Part shown: positions 8,204 through 19,191 of the stretch, piece by piece
Position numbering within the stretch: the stretch's first letter is position 1
How the letters are laid out: each line of letters begins with the position of its first letter
Source: Burkholderia seminalis DSM 23518
GTDB lineage: Bacteria; Pseudomonadota; Gammaproteobacteria; Burkholderiales; Burkholderiaceae
Direction: 5' to 3'
Length of the DNA: 64,000 nucleotides
Assembly: GCF_902832885.1 (NCBI RefSeq)
Contig: NZ_CADFDK010000002.1
Span: 682,001 to 746,000, forward strand
Translations under genes and position numbers: made by a program
Notes under the pieces: model-generated
The model's database searches: none
What the model was told of the DNA's origin: nothing
What the model saw: only the letters and a program-made list of their open reading frames with translations

Positions 8204-8745
8204 CCGATGCTCCGTTCCGCCTTGAATCCGGCGGGTTCGTTTCGCCACTTTTCCTGGGCCTCGCGCCGCTGGGGCCGGAAGACCCGTTCGGACAGGCCGG
8301 CGATCGCGAGCAGGGTGCCCAGCAGGCTGATGATGCTCACGAGCACGGCCAGCGCGATGACGAGCGCCCAGCCCGCTTTGAACGCAGCCGCGCCGATCAG
8401 CAGGCTCAGCATGAACAGGCACGACGCCCATGCCAGCAGCGACAGGTTGCGGCGCTTTTGTCCGAGCGCATCGTAAGGCGCGATCGCCAGATCGCCGCTT
8501 CTGAGCCACGCGATCCGGTGGCGGCCGCGATCGTCGAAGACGCACGCGCGCACGGCCATCCCGGGCTTCAATCGATCGATCTGCCTGAAGGCCGCCGCGT
8601 CGATATCGCCGGCGCCGATGAAGTAGCAGACGTTCTGCATCGTGAGTCGGTAAAGCGGCACCTTCGCGATATTGGCCTCGACCCGGACGAGGTTCGTATC
8701 GATACGGTCGATCGTCGCTTCGATCAGCGTGGTCTGATTGGACAT
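8200..8745 (-). CDS. Membrane protein of unknown function (first of a coupled pair)
   Basis: A 181-residue protein of unknown function starting MSNQTTLIEATID. It has a soluble N-terminal part (YFIGAGD, KPGMAVRACVFDDRGRHRIA) and two hydrophobic helices (LLAWASCLFMLSLLIGAAAF and ALVIALAVLVSIISLLGTLL), ending in a basic tail. An upstream ATG at 8787 would add 14 poorly conserved-looking residues; neither start has a clear ribosome site. It shares a 4-nt stop/start overlap with the next gene, so the products probably act together at the inner membrane. Confidence 0.8.
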   Translation of the reverse strand: MSNQTTLIEATIDRIDTNLVRVEANIAKVPLYRLTMQNVCYFIGAGDIDAAAFRQIDRLKPGMAVRACVFDDRGRHRIAWLRSGDLAIAPYDALGQKRRNLSLLAWASCLFMLSLLIGAAAFKAGWALVIALAVLVSIISLLGTLLAIAGLSERVFRPQRREAQEKWRNEPAGFKAERSIG

Positions 8746-8837
8746 GGGGCGGGAGAGTGCGCCGGTGGCGCCGCTTTGGCTTGGCATTGATCATACCGAT
8801 GAAACCGCGGGCCGGCACCTCGTGCCGGGGCCCGGCA

Positions 8838-12029
<3,192 letters not shown>

Positions 12030-12053
12030 CGGGACGGCCGCGCGTCGCGGCGG

Positions 12054-12464
12054 TCACTCCATCTCGACGCGTTGCGCCTCGCGCTCTTCCGCTTCCAGCA
12101 TCGCCTTGACGATCAGGTAGACGGCGGGCAGATCGTCGTCGTCGCGTTTCCAGTCGACGGCTTCCTCGATGTCCGCGGCGACCATCCGGCTGTCGCGCAG
12201 CCGGATGAAGGCATCGACGACGGCCGGATCGTTGCGGTTCAGGAAGCCGGTGTTCGAGAACGCCAGCTCCTCGACATTCAGCAGCGCCTGCCAGCTCATC
12301 GTGCGGACGGCGGCCGGATGGCTGCGGCGCCGCAAGCCGAGCGCCCGCTGCGCGGGGCCGCCGACGACACGCTGAAGATCGACGACCGCCTGCCGCGCGG
12401 CGCGCTCGAAGTGGACGGGATTGAAGCCGGGTTGCTCGGGATCGAATGCGGATGACTGGAACAT
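12054..12464 (-). CDS. Small protein of unknown function under a LexA-type promoter
   Basis: A 136-residue soluble, acidic, mostly helical protein (MFQSSAFDPEQPGFNP onwards) that I do not recognise. It has no membrane span or signal peptide. The C-terminal half is strongly charged and predicted helical, ending EAEEREAQRVEME. The start at 12464 has a good GAGG ribosome site; an upstream in-frame ATG at 12557 lies inside the promoter and is rejected. Its promoter carries a 16-bp LexA box over the -10 element, so expression should rise on DNA damage. It ends 24 nt from fadH, transcribed towards it. A role in the SOS response is inferred from the promoter alone. Confidence 0.82.
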   Translation of the reverse strand: MFQSSAFDPEQPGFNPVHFERAARQAVVDLQRVVGGPAQRALGLRRRSHPAAVRTMSWQALLNVEELAFSNTGFLNRNDPAVVDAFIRLRDSRMVAADIEEAVDWKRDDDDLPAVYLIVKAMLEAEEREAQRVEME

Positions 12465-12521
12465 GGTCGCCTCACTAAAGACCGTCTCGGGTGACGGAAT
12501 TCGGGTCAAATGACGCAGAAA

Positions 12522-12557
12522 CACTGTAAATATATACAGTGATCGACGCACTTTCAA
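12522..12557 (-). promoter_or_regulatory. LexA (SOS) box overlapping a sigma-70 promoter
   Basis: On the plus strand, CACTGTA and TACAGTG are perfect 7-bp arms around AATATA. They include CTGT-N8-ACAG at 12524-12539, the LexA consensus. On the minus strand, the -35 TTGAAA (12552-12557) and the -10 TATATT (12529-12534) are exactly 17 nt apart, and the -10 lies inside the LexA box. This is a textbook repressible SOS promoter for the gene starting at 12464. Confidence 0.85.
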
Positions 12558-12602
12558 GCCCCCGATGACAGCAGGCGGCAGTCGTCCGGCAACCGGGCCG
12601 GT

Positions 12603-13496
12603 TCAGACCGCCGCCGCGATCGTCTCCCGCAGCCACCGATGCGCCGGGTCGCGATGCACGCGTTCATGCCACAGCATCGACATTTCATAGCCGGGCACCT
12701 CGACCGGTGCGTCCACCACGCGCAACGCGGGCACGTCGCGCACCAGCCGCTCGGGCAGCATCGCGACGAGATCGGTGCTCGCGACGGCCGACATCACGAA
12801 CAGGAAGTGCGGCACCGACAGCACGACGCGCCGCGTGGCGCCGACCCTCGCGAGCACTTCGTCCGTCACGCCGAAGAAGCCGCCGCCGTCGGGCGACACG
12901 ATCACGTGTTCGAGCGTGCCGAACTGCGCGAGCGTCGGGCGCCGCTTCAGCTTCGGATGCCCGGCGCGGCCGATGAGCACGTAGCGTTCGACGAACAGCG
13001 GCAGGCGCCGCATGCCGGCCGGCGACCCGTCGCTCGTATGGAACACGAGGTCGATGCCGTTTCGTTCGGTATCCTGCTCGATGCGTGGCGGCACGAGTTC
13101 GACCACGGCGAGCCGCGTACCGGGCGCGGCCGAGCGCAGCGTATTCAGCGCGGGCAGCACGATCGTCGATTCGCCGTAGTCGGTCGCGGCCACGCGCCAC
13201 GTGTTCGTCGCGGTCGCGGGATCGAACGGCGTGGCCGGCACCACCGCGCGCTCGATCGCTTCGAGCGCATCGCGCAACGGCTCGCGCAGCGCTTCCGCAC
13301 GCGCGGTCGGCCGCATCCCGCGCGGCCCCGGCAGCAGCAGCGGATCGCCGAACAGGTCGCGCAGCTTCTGCAGCTGCACGCTGACCGACGGCTGCGACAT
13401 GTTCAGCTTCCCGGCCGCGCGCGTGACGTTGTGCTCGGCCAGCAGCACGTCCAGCGTGACGAGCAGGTTCAGATCGAACCGTCTGAGATTGTCCAT
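12603..13496 (-). CDS. LysR-family transcriptional regulator (NodD/LinR-like)
   Basis: A 297-residue LysR regulator. The N-terminal helix-turn-helix (LNLLVTLDVLLAEHNVTRAA, then MSQPSVSVQLQKLRDLFGDP) belongs to the clade with NodD, LeuO and LinR. The substrate domain follows. It is divergent from a quinone-reductase gene across 86 bp containing a short inverted repeat, the usual arrangement for a LysR protein controlling its neighbour. The effector is probably a quinone or aromatic electrophile, an inference from the neighbour's function. Confidence 0.94.
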   Translation of the reverse strand: MDNLRRFDLNLLVTLDVLLAEHNVTRAAGKLNMSQPSVSVQLQKLRDLFGDPLLLPGPRGMRPTARAEALREPLRDALEAIERAVVPATPFDPATATNTWRVAATDYGESTIVLPALNTLRSAAPGTRLAVVELVPPRIEQDTERNGIDLVFHTSDGSPAGMRRLPLFVERYVLIGRAGHPKLKRRPTLAQFGTLEHVIVSPDGGGFFGVTDEVLARVGATRRVVLSVPHFLFVMSAVASTDLVAMLPERLVRDVPALRVVDAPVEVPGYEMSMLWHERVHRDPAHRWLRETIAAAV

Positions 13497-13503
13497 GGCT
13501 ATA

Positions 13504-13517
13504 CCTGGAATATCAGG
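13504..13517. promoter_or_regulatory. Candidate LysR-type operator
   Basis: CCTG-GAATAT-CAGG is a perfect 4+6+4 inverted repeat in the 86-bp region between the LysR gene and the quinone-reductase gene. It lies 7 nt upstream of the LysR start codon, where autoregulatory LysR sites often sit. Confidence 0.4.
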
Positions 13518-13582
13518 AATTCATTTCAAATATACCTTCGGCAGGCGCATCCTGCAGTCATTCAATCGACGGAGTGACGAAC

Positions 13583-14362
13583 ATGAATGTGCTGATCGTG
13601 TATGCCCATCCCGAACCGCGGTCGCTGAACGGCGCGTTGCGCGACTTTGCCGTCGGGCATCTCGAGGCGGCCGGCCACGCGGTGCAGGTGAGCGACCTGT
13701 ACGCGATGAACTGGAAGGCGATATTCGATGCGAACGACGTGACCGACCATGCGCCCGGCGCGCGTTTCGATCCGTCGCTCGATTCGAAGCGCGCGTTCGC
13801 GGCGGGCACGCAAAGCGACGACATCGCACGCGAGCAGGAGAAGCTGAAGTGGGCCGACGCGGTGATCCTGCAGTTTCCGCTGTGGTGGTTCTCGATGCCG
13901 GCGATCATGAAGGGCTGGTTCGAGCGCGTGTATGCATACGGCTTTGCGTACGGGGTCGGCGAGCATTCCGATACGCACTGGGGCGATCGCTACGGCGAAG
14001 GCAGGATGACCGGCAAGCGGGCGATGGTGGTCGTCACGACGGGCGGGTGGGAGTCGCACTACAGCCCGCGCGGCATCAACGGGCCGATCGACGACGTGCT
14101 GTTCCCGATCCATCACGGCGTGCTGTATTACCCGGGGTTCGACGTGCTGCCGCCGTTCGTGATCTACCGGACGGGGAAGATGAACGACGCGCGCTTCGAC
14201 GAAACGCGCGCGGCGCTCGGCCGGCGTCTCGACGATCTGTGGACCACGCCGCCGATTCCGTTCCGTCGGCAGAACGCGGGGGAATACGCGATTCCGGCGC
14301 TGACGCTGAAGGACGACATCGCGCCGGGGCAGGTGGGATTCGCGGCCCATCTGGCCGCATGA
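13583..14362 (+). CDS. NAD(P)H:quinone oxidoreductase, flavodoxin-like fold
   Basis: A 259-residue soluble flavoprotein of the NQO1/KefF (Flavodoxin_2) family, which reduces quinones by two electrons. It opens MNVLIVYAHPEPRSLNGALR, the phosphate-binding start of the fold. The FMN/FAD-contact block FPLWWFSMPAIMKGWFERV follows near residues 97-115, then VVVTTGGWESHYSPRGINGP. The ATG at 13583 has a CGGAG ribosome site; a GTG 9 nt upstream overlaps that site and is rejected. The divergent LysR regulator suggests induction by quinones or related electrophiles. Confidence 0.93.
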   Translation: MNVLIVYAHPEPRSLNGALRDFAVGHLEAAGHAVQVSDLYAMNWKAIFDANDVTDHAPGARFDPSLDSKRAFAAGTQSDDIAREQEKLKWADAVILQFPLWWFSMPAIMKGWFERVYAYGFAYGVGEHSDTHWGDRYGEGRMTGKRAMVVVTTGGWESHYSPRGINGPIDDVLFPIHHGVLYYPGFDVLPPFVIYRTGKMNDARFDETRAALGRRLDDLWTTPPIPFRRQNAGEYAIPALTLKDDIAPGQVGFAAHLAA

Positions 14363-14417
14363 CGGCTGCCGCGCACCGCGTGCGCGGCGACACGGACGAC
14401 CGTTCCCAAACGCAAAG

Positions 14418-14459
14418 CGACACGAGCGGCCCGCGAGACTTCACCGGCCGCTCGTGTCG
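14418..14459. terminator. Bidirectional terminator-like hairpin between convergent genes
   Basis: Perfect 14-bp arms CGACACGAGCGGCC and GGCCGCTCGTGTCG surround a 14-nt loop. The hairpin lies between the converging quinone-reductase and catC genes. There is no long U tract, but the stem is very stable. Confidence 0.7.
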
Positions 14460-14501
14460 TACATCGCGCGGCCGTGGGTCACGGCCGCGATTCATCGTGG
14501 C

Positions 14502-14792
14502 TCAGCGATCGTCGTCCCGGATCGACGAAGGGTGCCGGCACAGCGCCCGCACGTCCATCTCCATGTACGGGAACAGCGGCAACTGGCTCAGCAGGTCATG
14601 CAGCTGCTGCACGCTTTCGACGTCGAAGATGCTGACGTTCGCGTACTGCCCGGCGATCCGCCACAGATGCCGCCAGACGCCTTCGTTCATCAGCCGCTGG
14701 CACATCGCCTTTTCTTCCGCCTTCAGCGTGGCCGCCTTGACCGGATCCATGTCCGCCGGCAGGCGAACGGTCATTTCCACATGAAACAGCAT
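14502..14792 (-). CDS. catC: Muconolactone delta-isomerase
   Basis: A 96-residue protein that isomerises muconolactone to beta-ketoadipate enol-lactone, the third step after catechol ring cleavage. The start MLFHVEMTVRLPADMDP and the block EGVWRHLWRIAGQYANVSIF are typical, and the length equals the family norm (92-96). It is the last gene of catBAC, 43 nt after catA. The following genes for beta-ketoadipate breakdown are not in this window and must lie elsewhere. Confidence 0.97.
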   Translation of the reverse strand: MLFHVEMTVRLPADMDPVKAATLKAEEKAMCQRLMNEGVWRHLWRIAGQYANVSIFDVESVQQLHDLLSQLPLFPYMEMDVRALCRHPSSIRDDDR

Positions 14793-14835
14793 CCTGCACT
14801 CCTTGAATGATCGATGCGTCGAACGCGGCGCGCGC

Positions 14836-15738
14836 TCAGGCCTGTGCGCGTGCGCGCTCGACTTCGCTGCCCGGCACGTGCTGCTTGTCCTTGAGCAGCG
14901 AGAAATCGAAGTCGATCAGCGCGAACTGCCCGTCGACGCCATACGGCTCGCCTTCCGCGCCTTCGGCCTGCTTGACCGGCGGGATCAGCCCGTCGCGCGT
15001 CGCGAACGCGAAGTCGTCCCACAGATGCGGATCGCCGTCGATGTTGATCTGCGTCGTCAGCTTACGATAACCGTCGGCCGAAACGAAGAAGTGAATGTGC
15101 GCCGGACGGTGGCCGTGGCGGCCGAGCTGGTCGAGCAGCTGCTCGGTCTTGCTGCCCGGCGGCACGCTGTAGCCGACCGGCAGCACGCTGCGGAAGCTGT
15201 AGCGGCCGTCGGCGTCGGTCCGGATCGAGCGGCGCAGGTTGAACGCGGGCTGCGACTGATCGAAGTACGAGTAGTTGCCCAGATGGTTCGCGTGCCACAC
15301 CTCGACGAGCGCGTTCGCGAGCGGCGCGCCGTTCTCGCCGAGTACCCGGCCGCGCATGATCAGCGTCTGGCCCGGATCGGTGCCGTCGTCGAGACGCGCG
15401 TGGCCGACCGATTCCGGCGCACCGGCGACGTACAGCGGCCCTTCGATCGTGCGCGGCGTGCCGCCCTGGATGCCGGCCTTTTCCTCGGCCTCGTCCATCC
15501 GCACGTCGAGGAAGCGCTCGAGGCCGAGGCCCGCGGCAATCAGCCCGAATTCGCGGCCGGCTTCGTTCAGGTAGTTCAGCGCGGTCCAGAACTCGCTCGG
15601 CTGCACGTCGAAGTCCTCGATCGTGTAGCAGATGTCCTTCACGATCCGGTTGACGATCGCGCGCACGCGCGGGTTGCCGGGTTTCTCGGCGGCGTCGTCG
15701 AAGGTCTGCAGCAGTGCGTCGATGGCTTGCTTGTTCAT
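14836..15738 (-). CDS. catA: Catechol 1,2-dioxygenase
   Basis: A 300-residue intradiol dioxygenase converting catechol to cis,cis-muconate. After a helical dimerisation N-terminus, the catalytic domain shows the ferric ligands: a Tyr in NYSYFD (156 or 158), Tyr190 in PVGYSVPP, and His214/His216 in RPAHIHFF. The length is within the usual 300-311. The start ATG at 15738 begins MNKQAIDALLQTF. It lies between catB and catC in one minus-strand operon and uses the catechol produced by the nearby anthranilate dioxygenase. Confidence 0.97.
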   Translation of the reverse strand: MNKQAIDALLQTFDDAAEKPGNPRVRAIVNRIVKDICYTIEDFDVQPSEFWTALNYLNEAGREFGLIAAGLGLERFLDVRMDEAEEKAGIQGGTPRTIEGPLYVAGAPESVGHARLDDGTDPGQTLIMRGRVLGENGAPLANALVEVWHANHLGNYSYFDQSQPAFNLRRSIRTDADGRYSFRSVLPVGYSVPPGSKTEQLLDQLGRHGHRPAHIHFFVSADGYRKLTTQINIDGDPHLWDDFAFATRDGLIPPVKQAEGAEGEPYGVDGQFALIDFDFSLLKDKQHVPGSEVERARAQA

Positions 15739-15770
15739 CTGTGTCTCCGGTTTCGGTTGTCGTGTGGGGA

Positions 15771-16904
15771 TCAGCGGGCGTCGCGTCGCATCCGTTCGAT
15801 GCGGGCCCAGTCGAAGGTGATGCCGAGGCCGGGCGCAGCCGGCAGATGCAGCTTGAAATCCTGGTAGCGCAGCGGCTCGACGAGGATTTCCTCGGTGAGC
15901 AGCAGCGGGCCGAACAGTTCGGTGCCCCATTTCAGCGAATCGAACGTGCTGAACAGCTGCGCGGACGCCATCGTGCCGGCCGCGCCTTCGAGCATCGTGC
16001 CGCCGTACAGCTCGATGCCGGCCGCCGCGGCGATCGACGCGACGCTCGCCGCGCCCTGCAGGCCGCCCGACTGCGCGATCTTCACCGCGAACACGTCGGC
16101 CGCGCGGTCCTGCGCGAGTGCGAACGCGTCGACCGGGCCGTGCAGCGCCTCGTCGGCCATGATCGGCACCTGCGCGAGCTGCGTGAGGCGTTTGAGCCCC
16201 GCGCGGTTGGTCGCGGCGATTGGCTGCTCGACGAGGCTCACGCCGGCTTCGGCCAGCCGCGCGCCGGCCCAGATCGCATCGGTTTCGCTCCAGGCCTGGT
16301 TCACGTCGACGCGCACGTCGCCGCGCTCGCCGAGCGCACGCTTGATCGCGACCACGTGCGCCACGTCGTCGACAACCGCGTTCGAGCCGATCTTCAGCTT
16401 GAACGCACGATGGCGGCGCGCGTCGAGCATCGCTTCGGCCTCCGCGATGTCGCGCTGCGTGTCGCCGCTCGCGAGCGTCCAGGCGACATCGACCGCATCG
16501 GTCCGGCGGCCGCCGAACAGCTCGGACAGCGGCACGCCGAGGCGCCGCGCCTGTGCGTCGAACAGCGCGGTCTCGATCGCGCACTTCGCGAAACGGTTGC
16601 CCTGGAACAGCTTGCGCGCACGCGCCAGCGCGGCGCCGGGGCGTGTCGCGTCCATGCCCTGCAGCAGCGGCGCGAAGTAGGTGTCGATGTTGACCTTGAT
16701 GCTTTCGGGGCTCTCCTCGCCGTAGGCGAGGCCGCCGATGGTCGTCGCCTCGCCGACGCCTTCGATACCGTCCGTGCATCGAACCCGGACCAGCACGAGG
16801 GTCTGGCAATTCATCGTCGCGACCGACAGTTTGTGGGGCCGGATCGTCGGCACGTCGACGAGCAGCGTGTCGATGCGTTCGATGGTGGCGGCAGTTGCTA
16901 TCAT
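15771..16904 (-). CDS. catB: Muconate cycloisomerase
   Basis: A 377-residue enolase-superfamily enzyme closing cis,cis-muconate to muconolactone. Catalytic residues are visible: the K-x-K pair Lys169/Lys171 (FKLKIG), and metal ligands Asp200 (VDVNQAW), Glu226 (VEQP) and Asp251 (ADEALHG). The ATG at 16904 has a strong AGGAGG site; a longer reading to 16979 overlaps the promoter. It is the first gene of catBAC and divergent from catR, the arrangement in which CatR with muconate activates catB. Confidence 0.97.
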   Translation of the reverse strand: MIATAATIERIDTLLVDVPTIRPHKLSVATMNCQTLVLVRVRCTDGIEGVGEATTIGGLAYGEESPESIKVNIDTYFAPLLQGMDATRPGAALARARKLFQGNRFAKCAIETALFDAQARRLGVPLSELFGGRRTDAVDVAWTLASGDTQRDIAEAEAMLDARRHRAFKLKIGSNAVVDDVAHVVAIKRALGERGDVRVDVNQAWSETDAIWAGARLAEAGVSLVEQPIAATNRAGLKRLTQLAQVPIMADEALHGPVDAFALAQDRAADVFAVKIAQSGGLQGAASVASIAAAAGIELYGGTMLEGAAGTMASAQLFSTFDSLKWGTELFGPLLLTEEILVEPLRYQDFKLHLPAAPGLGITFDWARIERMRRDAR

Positions 16905-16995
16905 GCGATTCCTCCTGTTGGTGCACATGGTAGGAATTCCCGCCCCGCGTCGTCCAACACTCTTTCCGACTACTTCCATACCTTTGAGGCATGAA
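16905..16995. promoter_or_regulatory. Divergent catR/catBAC control region
   Basis: These 91 bp separate the divergent catB and catR start codons and must hold both promoters and the CatR operator. CatR/BenM-type proteins bind ATAC-N7-GTAT-like sites; only imperfect matches such as CATACC near 16977 are visible, so the exact operator is not assigned. Confidence 0.6.
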
Positions 16996-17889
16996 ATGGA
17001 ATTGCGTCAGCTCCGCTACTTCATCGCCGTCGCCGAGGAAATGAACATCACGCGGGCGGCGGAGCGGCTGCACATGACGCAGCCGCCGCTGAGCCGCCAG
17101 CTCCAGGCGATCGAGGACGAAATCGGGTTGCCGCTGTTCGAGCGCGGCGCGCGGCCGCTGAAGCTGACCGATGCGGGGCGCGTGTTCTATGCGCAGGCGA
17201 AGCGCCTCGTCGACCAGGCCGACGAGCTCGGCCCGCTGACGCGGCGGCTTGCGCAGCTGTCGGAGCGGATCGTGATCGGCTTCGTGCCGTCGACGCTGTA
17301 CGGCGCGCTGCCGGACGTGATCCGCGCGTTTCGCGAGGCGCAGCCGGACGTCGAGCTGTCGCTGATCGAGATGTTCACGCTCGAACAGCTCGGCGCGCTG
17401 AAGGGCGGGCGGATCGACGTCGGGTTCGGCCGCCTGCGCTTCGACGACGACCAGCTGGTGCGCGAGGCGCTGATCGAGGAAAAGCTGATCGCGGCGCTGC
17501 CGGTCGGGCATCCGCTCGCCGATCCGGCCCGGCCGCTGACGCTCGCGGATATCGCGAACGAGACGATGATCGTCTACCCGAGCACGCCGCGGCCGAGCTT
17601 CGCCGATCAGCAGCTGTCCGCGCTGCGCGACGGCGCGGTCGTGCCGGCGGCCGTTCACGAGGTACGCGAGTTGCAGACGGCGCTCGGGCTCGTCGCCGCG
17701 CAGGTCGGCGTGTCGCTGGTGCCGGAGAGTGTGGAGGGCGTGCGCGTGCGGGGCGTCGTCTACCGGCGGCTGCCGGAGCCGGCCGCGACGTCGCCGATCA
17801 TCATGAGTCGCCGGCTGCACGGCGAAAGCGCGGCCACGGCGGCGTTCTGCGCGATTGCGCGGGAGATGATCGCGTCGGCGGCGCAATGA
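16996..17889 (+). CDS. catR: LysR-family activator of the catechol genes
   Basis: A 297-residue LysR regulator of the CatR/BenM clade, which senses cis,cis-muconate. The start MELRQLRYFIAVAEEMNITR, followed by AAERLHMTQPPLSRQLQAIE, is the hallmark of this clade. The effector domain includes RIVIGFVPSTLYGALPDVIR. It is divergent from catBAC with a 91-bp shared region, as in Pseudomonas and other Burkholderia. The neighbouring pathway and the clade-specific N-terminus together make the identification strong. The ATG at 16996 is chosen over one 5 nt earlier in another frame. Confidence 0.94.
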   Translation: MELRQLRYFIAVAEEMNITRAAERLHMTQPPLSRQLQAIEDEIGLPLFERGARPLKLTDAGRVFYAQAKRLVDQADELGPLTRRLAQLSERIVIGFVPSTLYGALPDVIRAFREAQPDVELSLIEMFTLEQLGALKGGRIDVGFGRLRFDDDQLVREALIEEKLIAALPVGHPLADPARPLTLADIANETMIVYPSTPRPSFADQQLSALRDGAVVPAAVHEVRELQTALGLVAAQVGVSLVPESVEGVRVRGVVYRRLPEPAATSPIIMSRRLHGESAATAAFCAIAREMIASAAQ

Positions 17890-18018
17890 CCGCCGTGGGT
17901 GCGATGAATCGCAACTAACGGTCTGTTTGGGCGGACGCCGCCGAATGGGGCCAGGGCGGTGCGGCGCGATGCCGTTGCGGCTCGCGCGAAAGCCGGCCGG
18001 CCAGCCTGGCGGTCGCGG

Positions 18019-18978
18019 CTACCGCTTCGCGTCGAGCGTCTCCGACGGCGATTCGCCGAACTTTTCCCGATACGCGATCGCGAAGCGTCCGAGGTGCGTA
18101 AACCCGCAATCGAGCGCGACTTCGGCGATCCGCCGGCCGGCCGCCGCGCCGCGCAGCAGCTCGCGCGCATGGTCGAGCCGCGTCGCGCGCAGGTATTGCA
18201 TCGGGCTCATGCCGCGGAACTGCAGGAAAGCGTCGCGCAGCGTCCGTTCGGGCACGTTGGCGGCCTGGACGATATCGGCGAGCTGCAGCGGCTGCGCATA
18301 GTGCGCGTTCACGAACTCCTGCGCGCGCCGCACGAAGCCCGGCGCGGGGTCGCGGTGCGTCGCGCGCAGCACCGACGGCGGATGGCCTTCGATCAGCAGG
18401 TCAATCAGCAAATGCTCGAGCTGCGACGCGACACGCGGGTTCGCGTTCGCGCGCTCGAGCAGTTCGGGCGACCGCGCGACAAGCATCAGTTGCTGGCGCC
18501 ACGCGGAAAGCGCGGCGTCGCTGATGTGCAGCACGGGGTCGAGCGTCGCGCGCGGGTCGCCGGTCAGCGCGCCGACGGTCGCCGCGTCGATGCGCAGCAC
18601 GAACTGCTCGCAATCGGCCGACAGCACCGCGTCGAAGCGCTCGCCGGGCGCGCACAGCACGCCGGTCTGGCCGTCGACGCCGAGCTGCCGCCCCATCGCG
18701 CGCACCTCGGCCTGGCCGGACAGGCAGAACATCAGCAGGTAATAGCCGTCGACCGCGTCGACCTGCACGCGCATCGCGTCGCCGAATGCGATCGTGCCGA
18801 TCCCGAGCCCGCCCAGCTTGACGAAATCCATGTGCGACGCGCCGTGCACGCGGCCGTTCGGCAGCAGTGCATGCGGCTGCATCACGCGCGAGATGCGCTC
18901 GCGCGTCTCGTCGAGATCGCGGGATTCGAACAGCCGGTGCGCGCGCAGCGCGGACGGCTCGAACGACGTTGGGGACAT
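18019..18978 (-). CDS. andR: AraC/XylS-family regulator of anthranilate dioxygenase (AndR-like)
   Basis: A 319-residue activator. The N-terminal AraC_binding_2-type sensor has the [15 protein letters not shown] block. The C-terminal AraC double helix-turn-helix has [20 protein letters not shown], then [20 protein letters not shown] and [20 protein letters not shown]. It is divergent from andAc with a 213-bp region, matching the AndR position described for B. cepacia anthranilate degradation. Anthranilate or a close relative is therefore the expected inducer. It also lies back to back with catR, so both regulators of the pathway sit together between the two operons. Confidence 0.9.
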   Translation of the reverse strand: MSPTSFEPSALRAHRLFESRDLDETRERISRVMQPHALLPNGRVHGASHMDFVKLGGLGIGTIAFGDAMRVQVDAVDGYYLLMFCLSGQAEVRAMGRQLGVDGQTGVLCAPGERFDAVLSADCEQFVLRIDAATVGALTGDPRATLDPVLHISDAALSAWRQQLMLVARSPELLERANANPRVASQLEHLLIDLLIEGHPPSVLRATHRDPAPGFVRRAQEFVNAHYAQPLQLADIVQAANVPERTLRDAFLQFRGMSPMQYLRATRLDHARELLRGAAAGRRIAEVALDCGFTHLGRFAIAYREKFGESPSETLDAKR

Positions 18979-19080
18979 GGGCCTCAGCCTTGGTATGGGC
19001 GACGCGCGCTTCGATCCGACGAATGGGTCGCGATCGTGCGCCGGGTCGCGTGTGCCGTCATGCTAGCGCAGAAATCCGCC

Positions 19081-19115
19081 GAAAGTGGATATTGCGCCGC
19101 CGCAATCGCACTTTC
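19081..19115. promoter_or_regulatory. Compound inverted repeat upstream of andAc
   Basis: Two nested arm pairs, GAAAGTG/CACTTTC and ATTGCG/CGCAAT, form a 35-bp dyad centred between the AndR and andAc start codons, 77 nt upstream of the andAc ATG. The position and symmetry fit a regulator-binding site for the and operon. AraC/XylS proteins usually use direct repeats, so the binding protein may be another factor. Confidence 0.5.
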
Positions 19116-19191
19116 CGGATAGACGACGAATATTAGCTTTTCAAAAATCGGCTCCATGCATTCAACGAAATCGATCGACAAGGAGTCCGAC

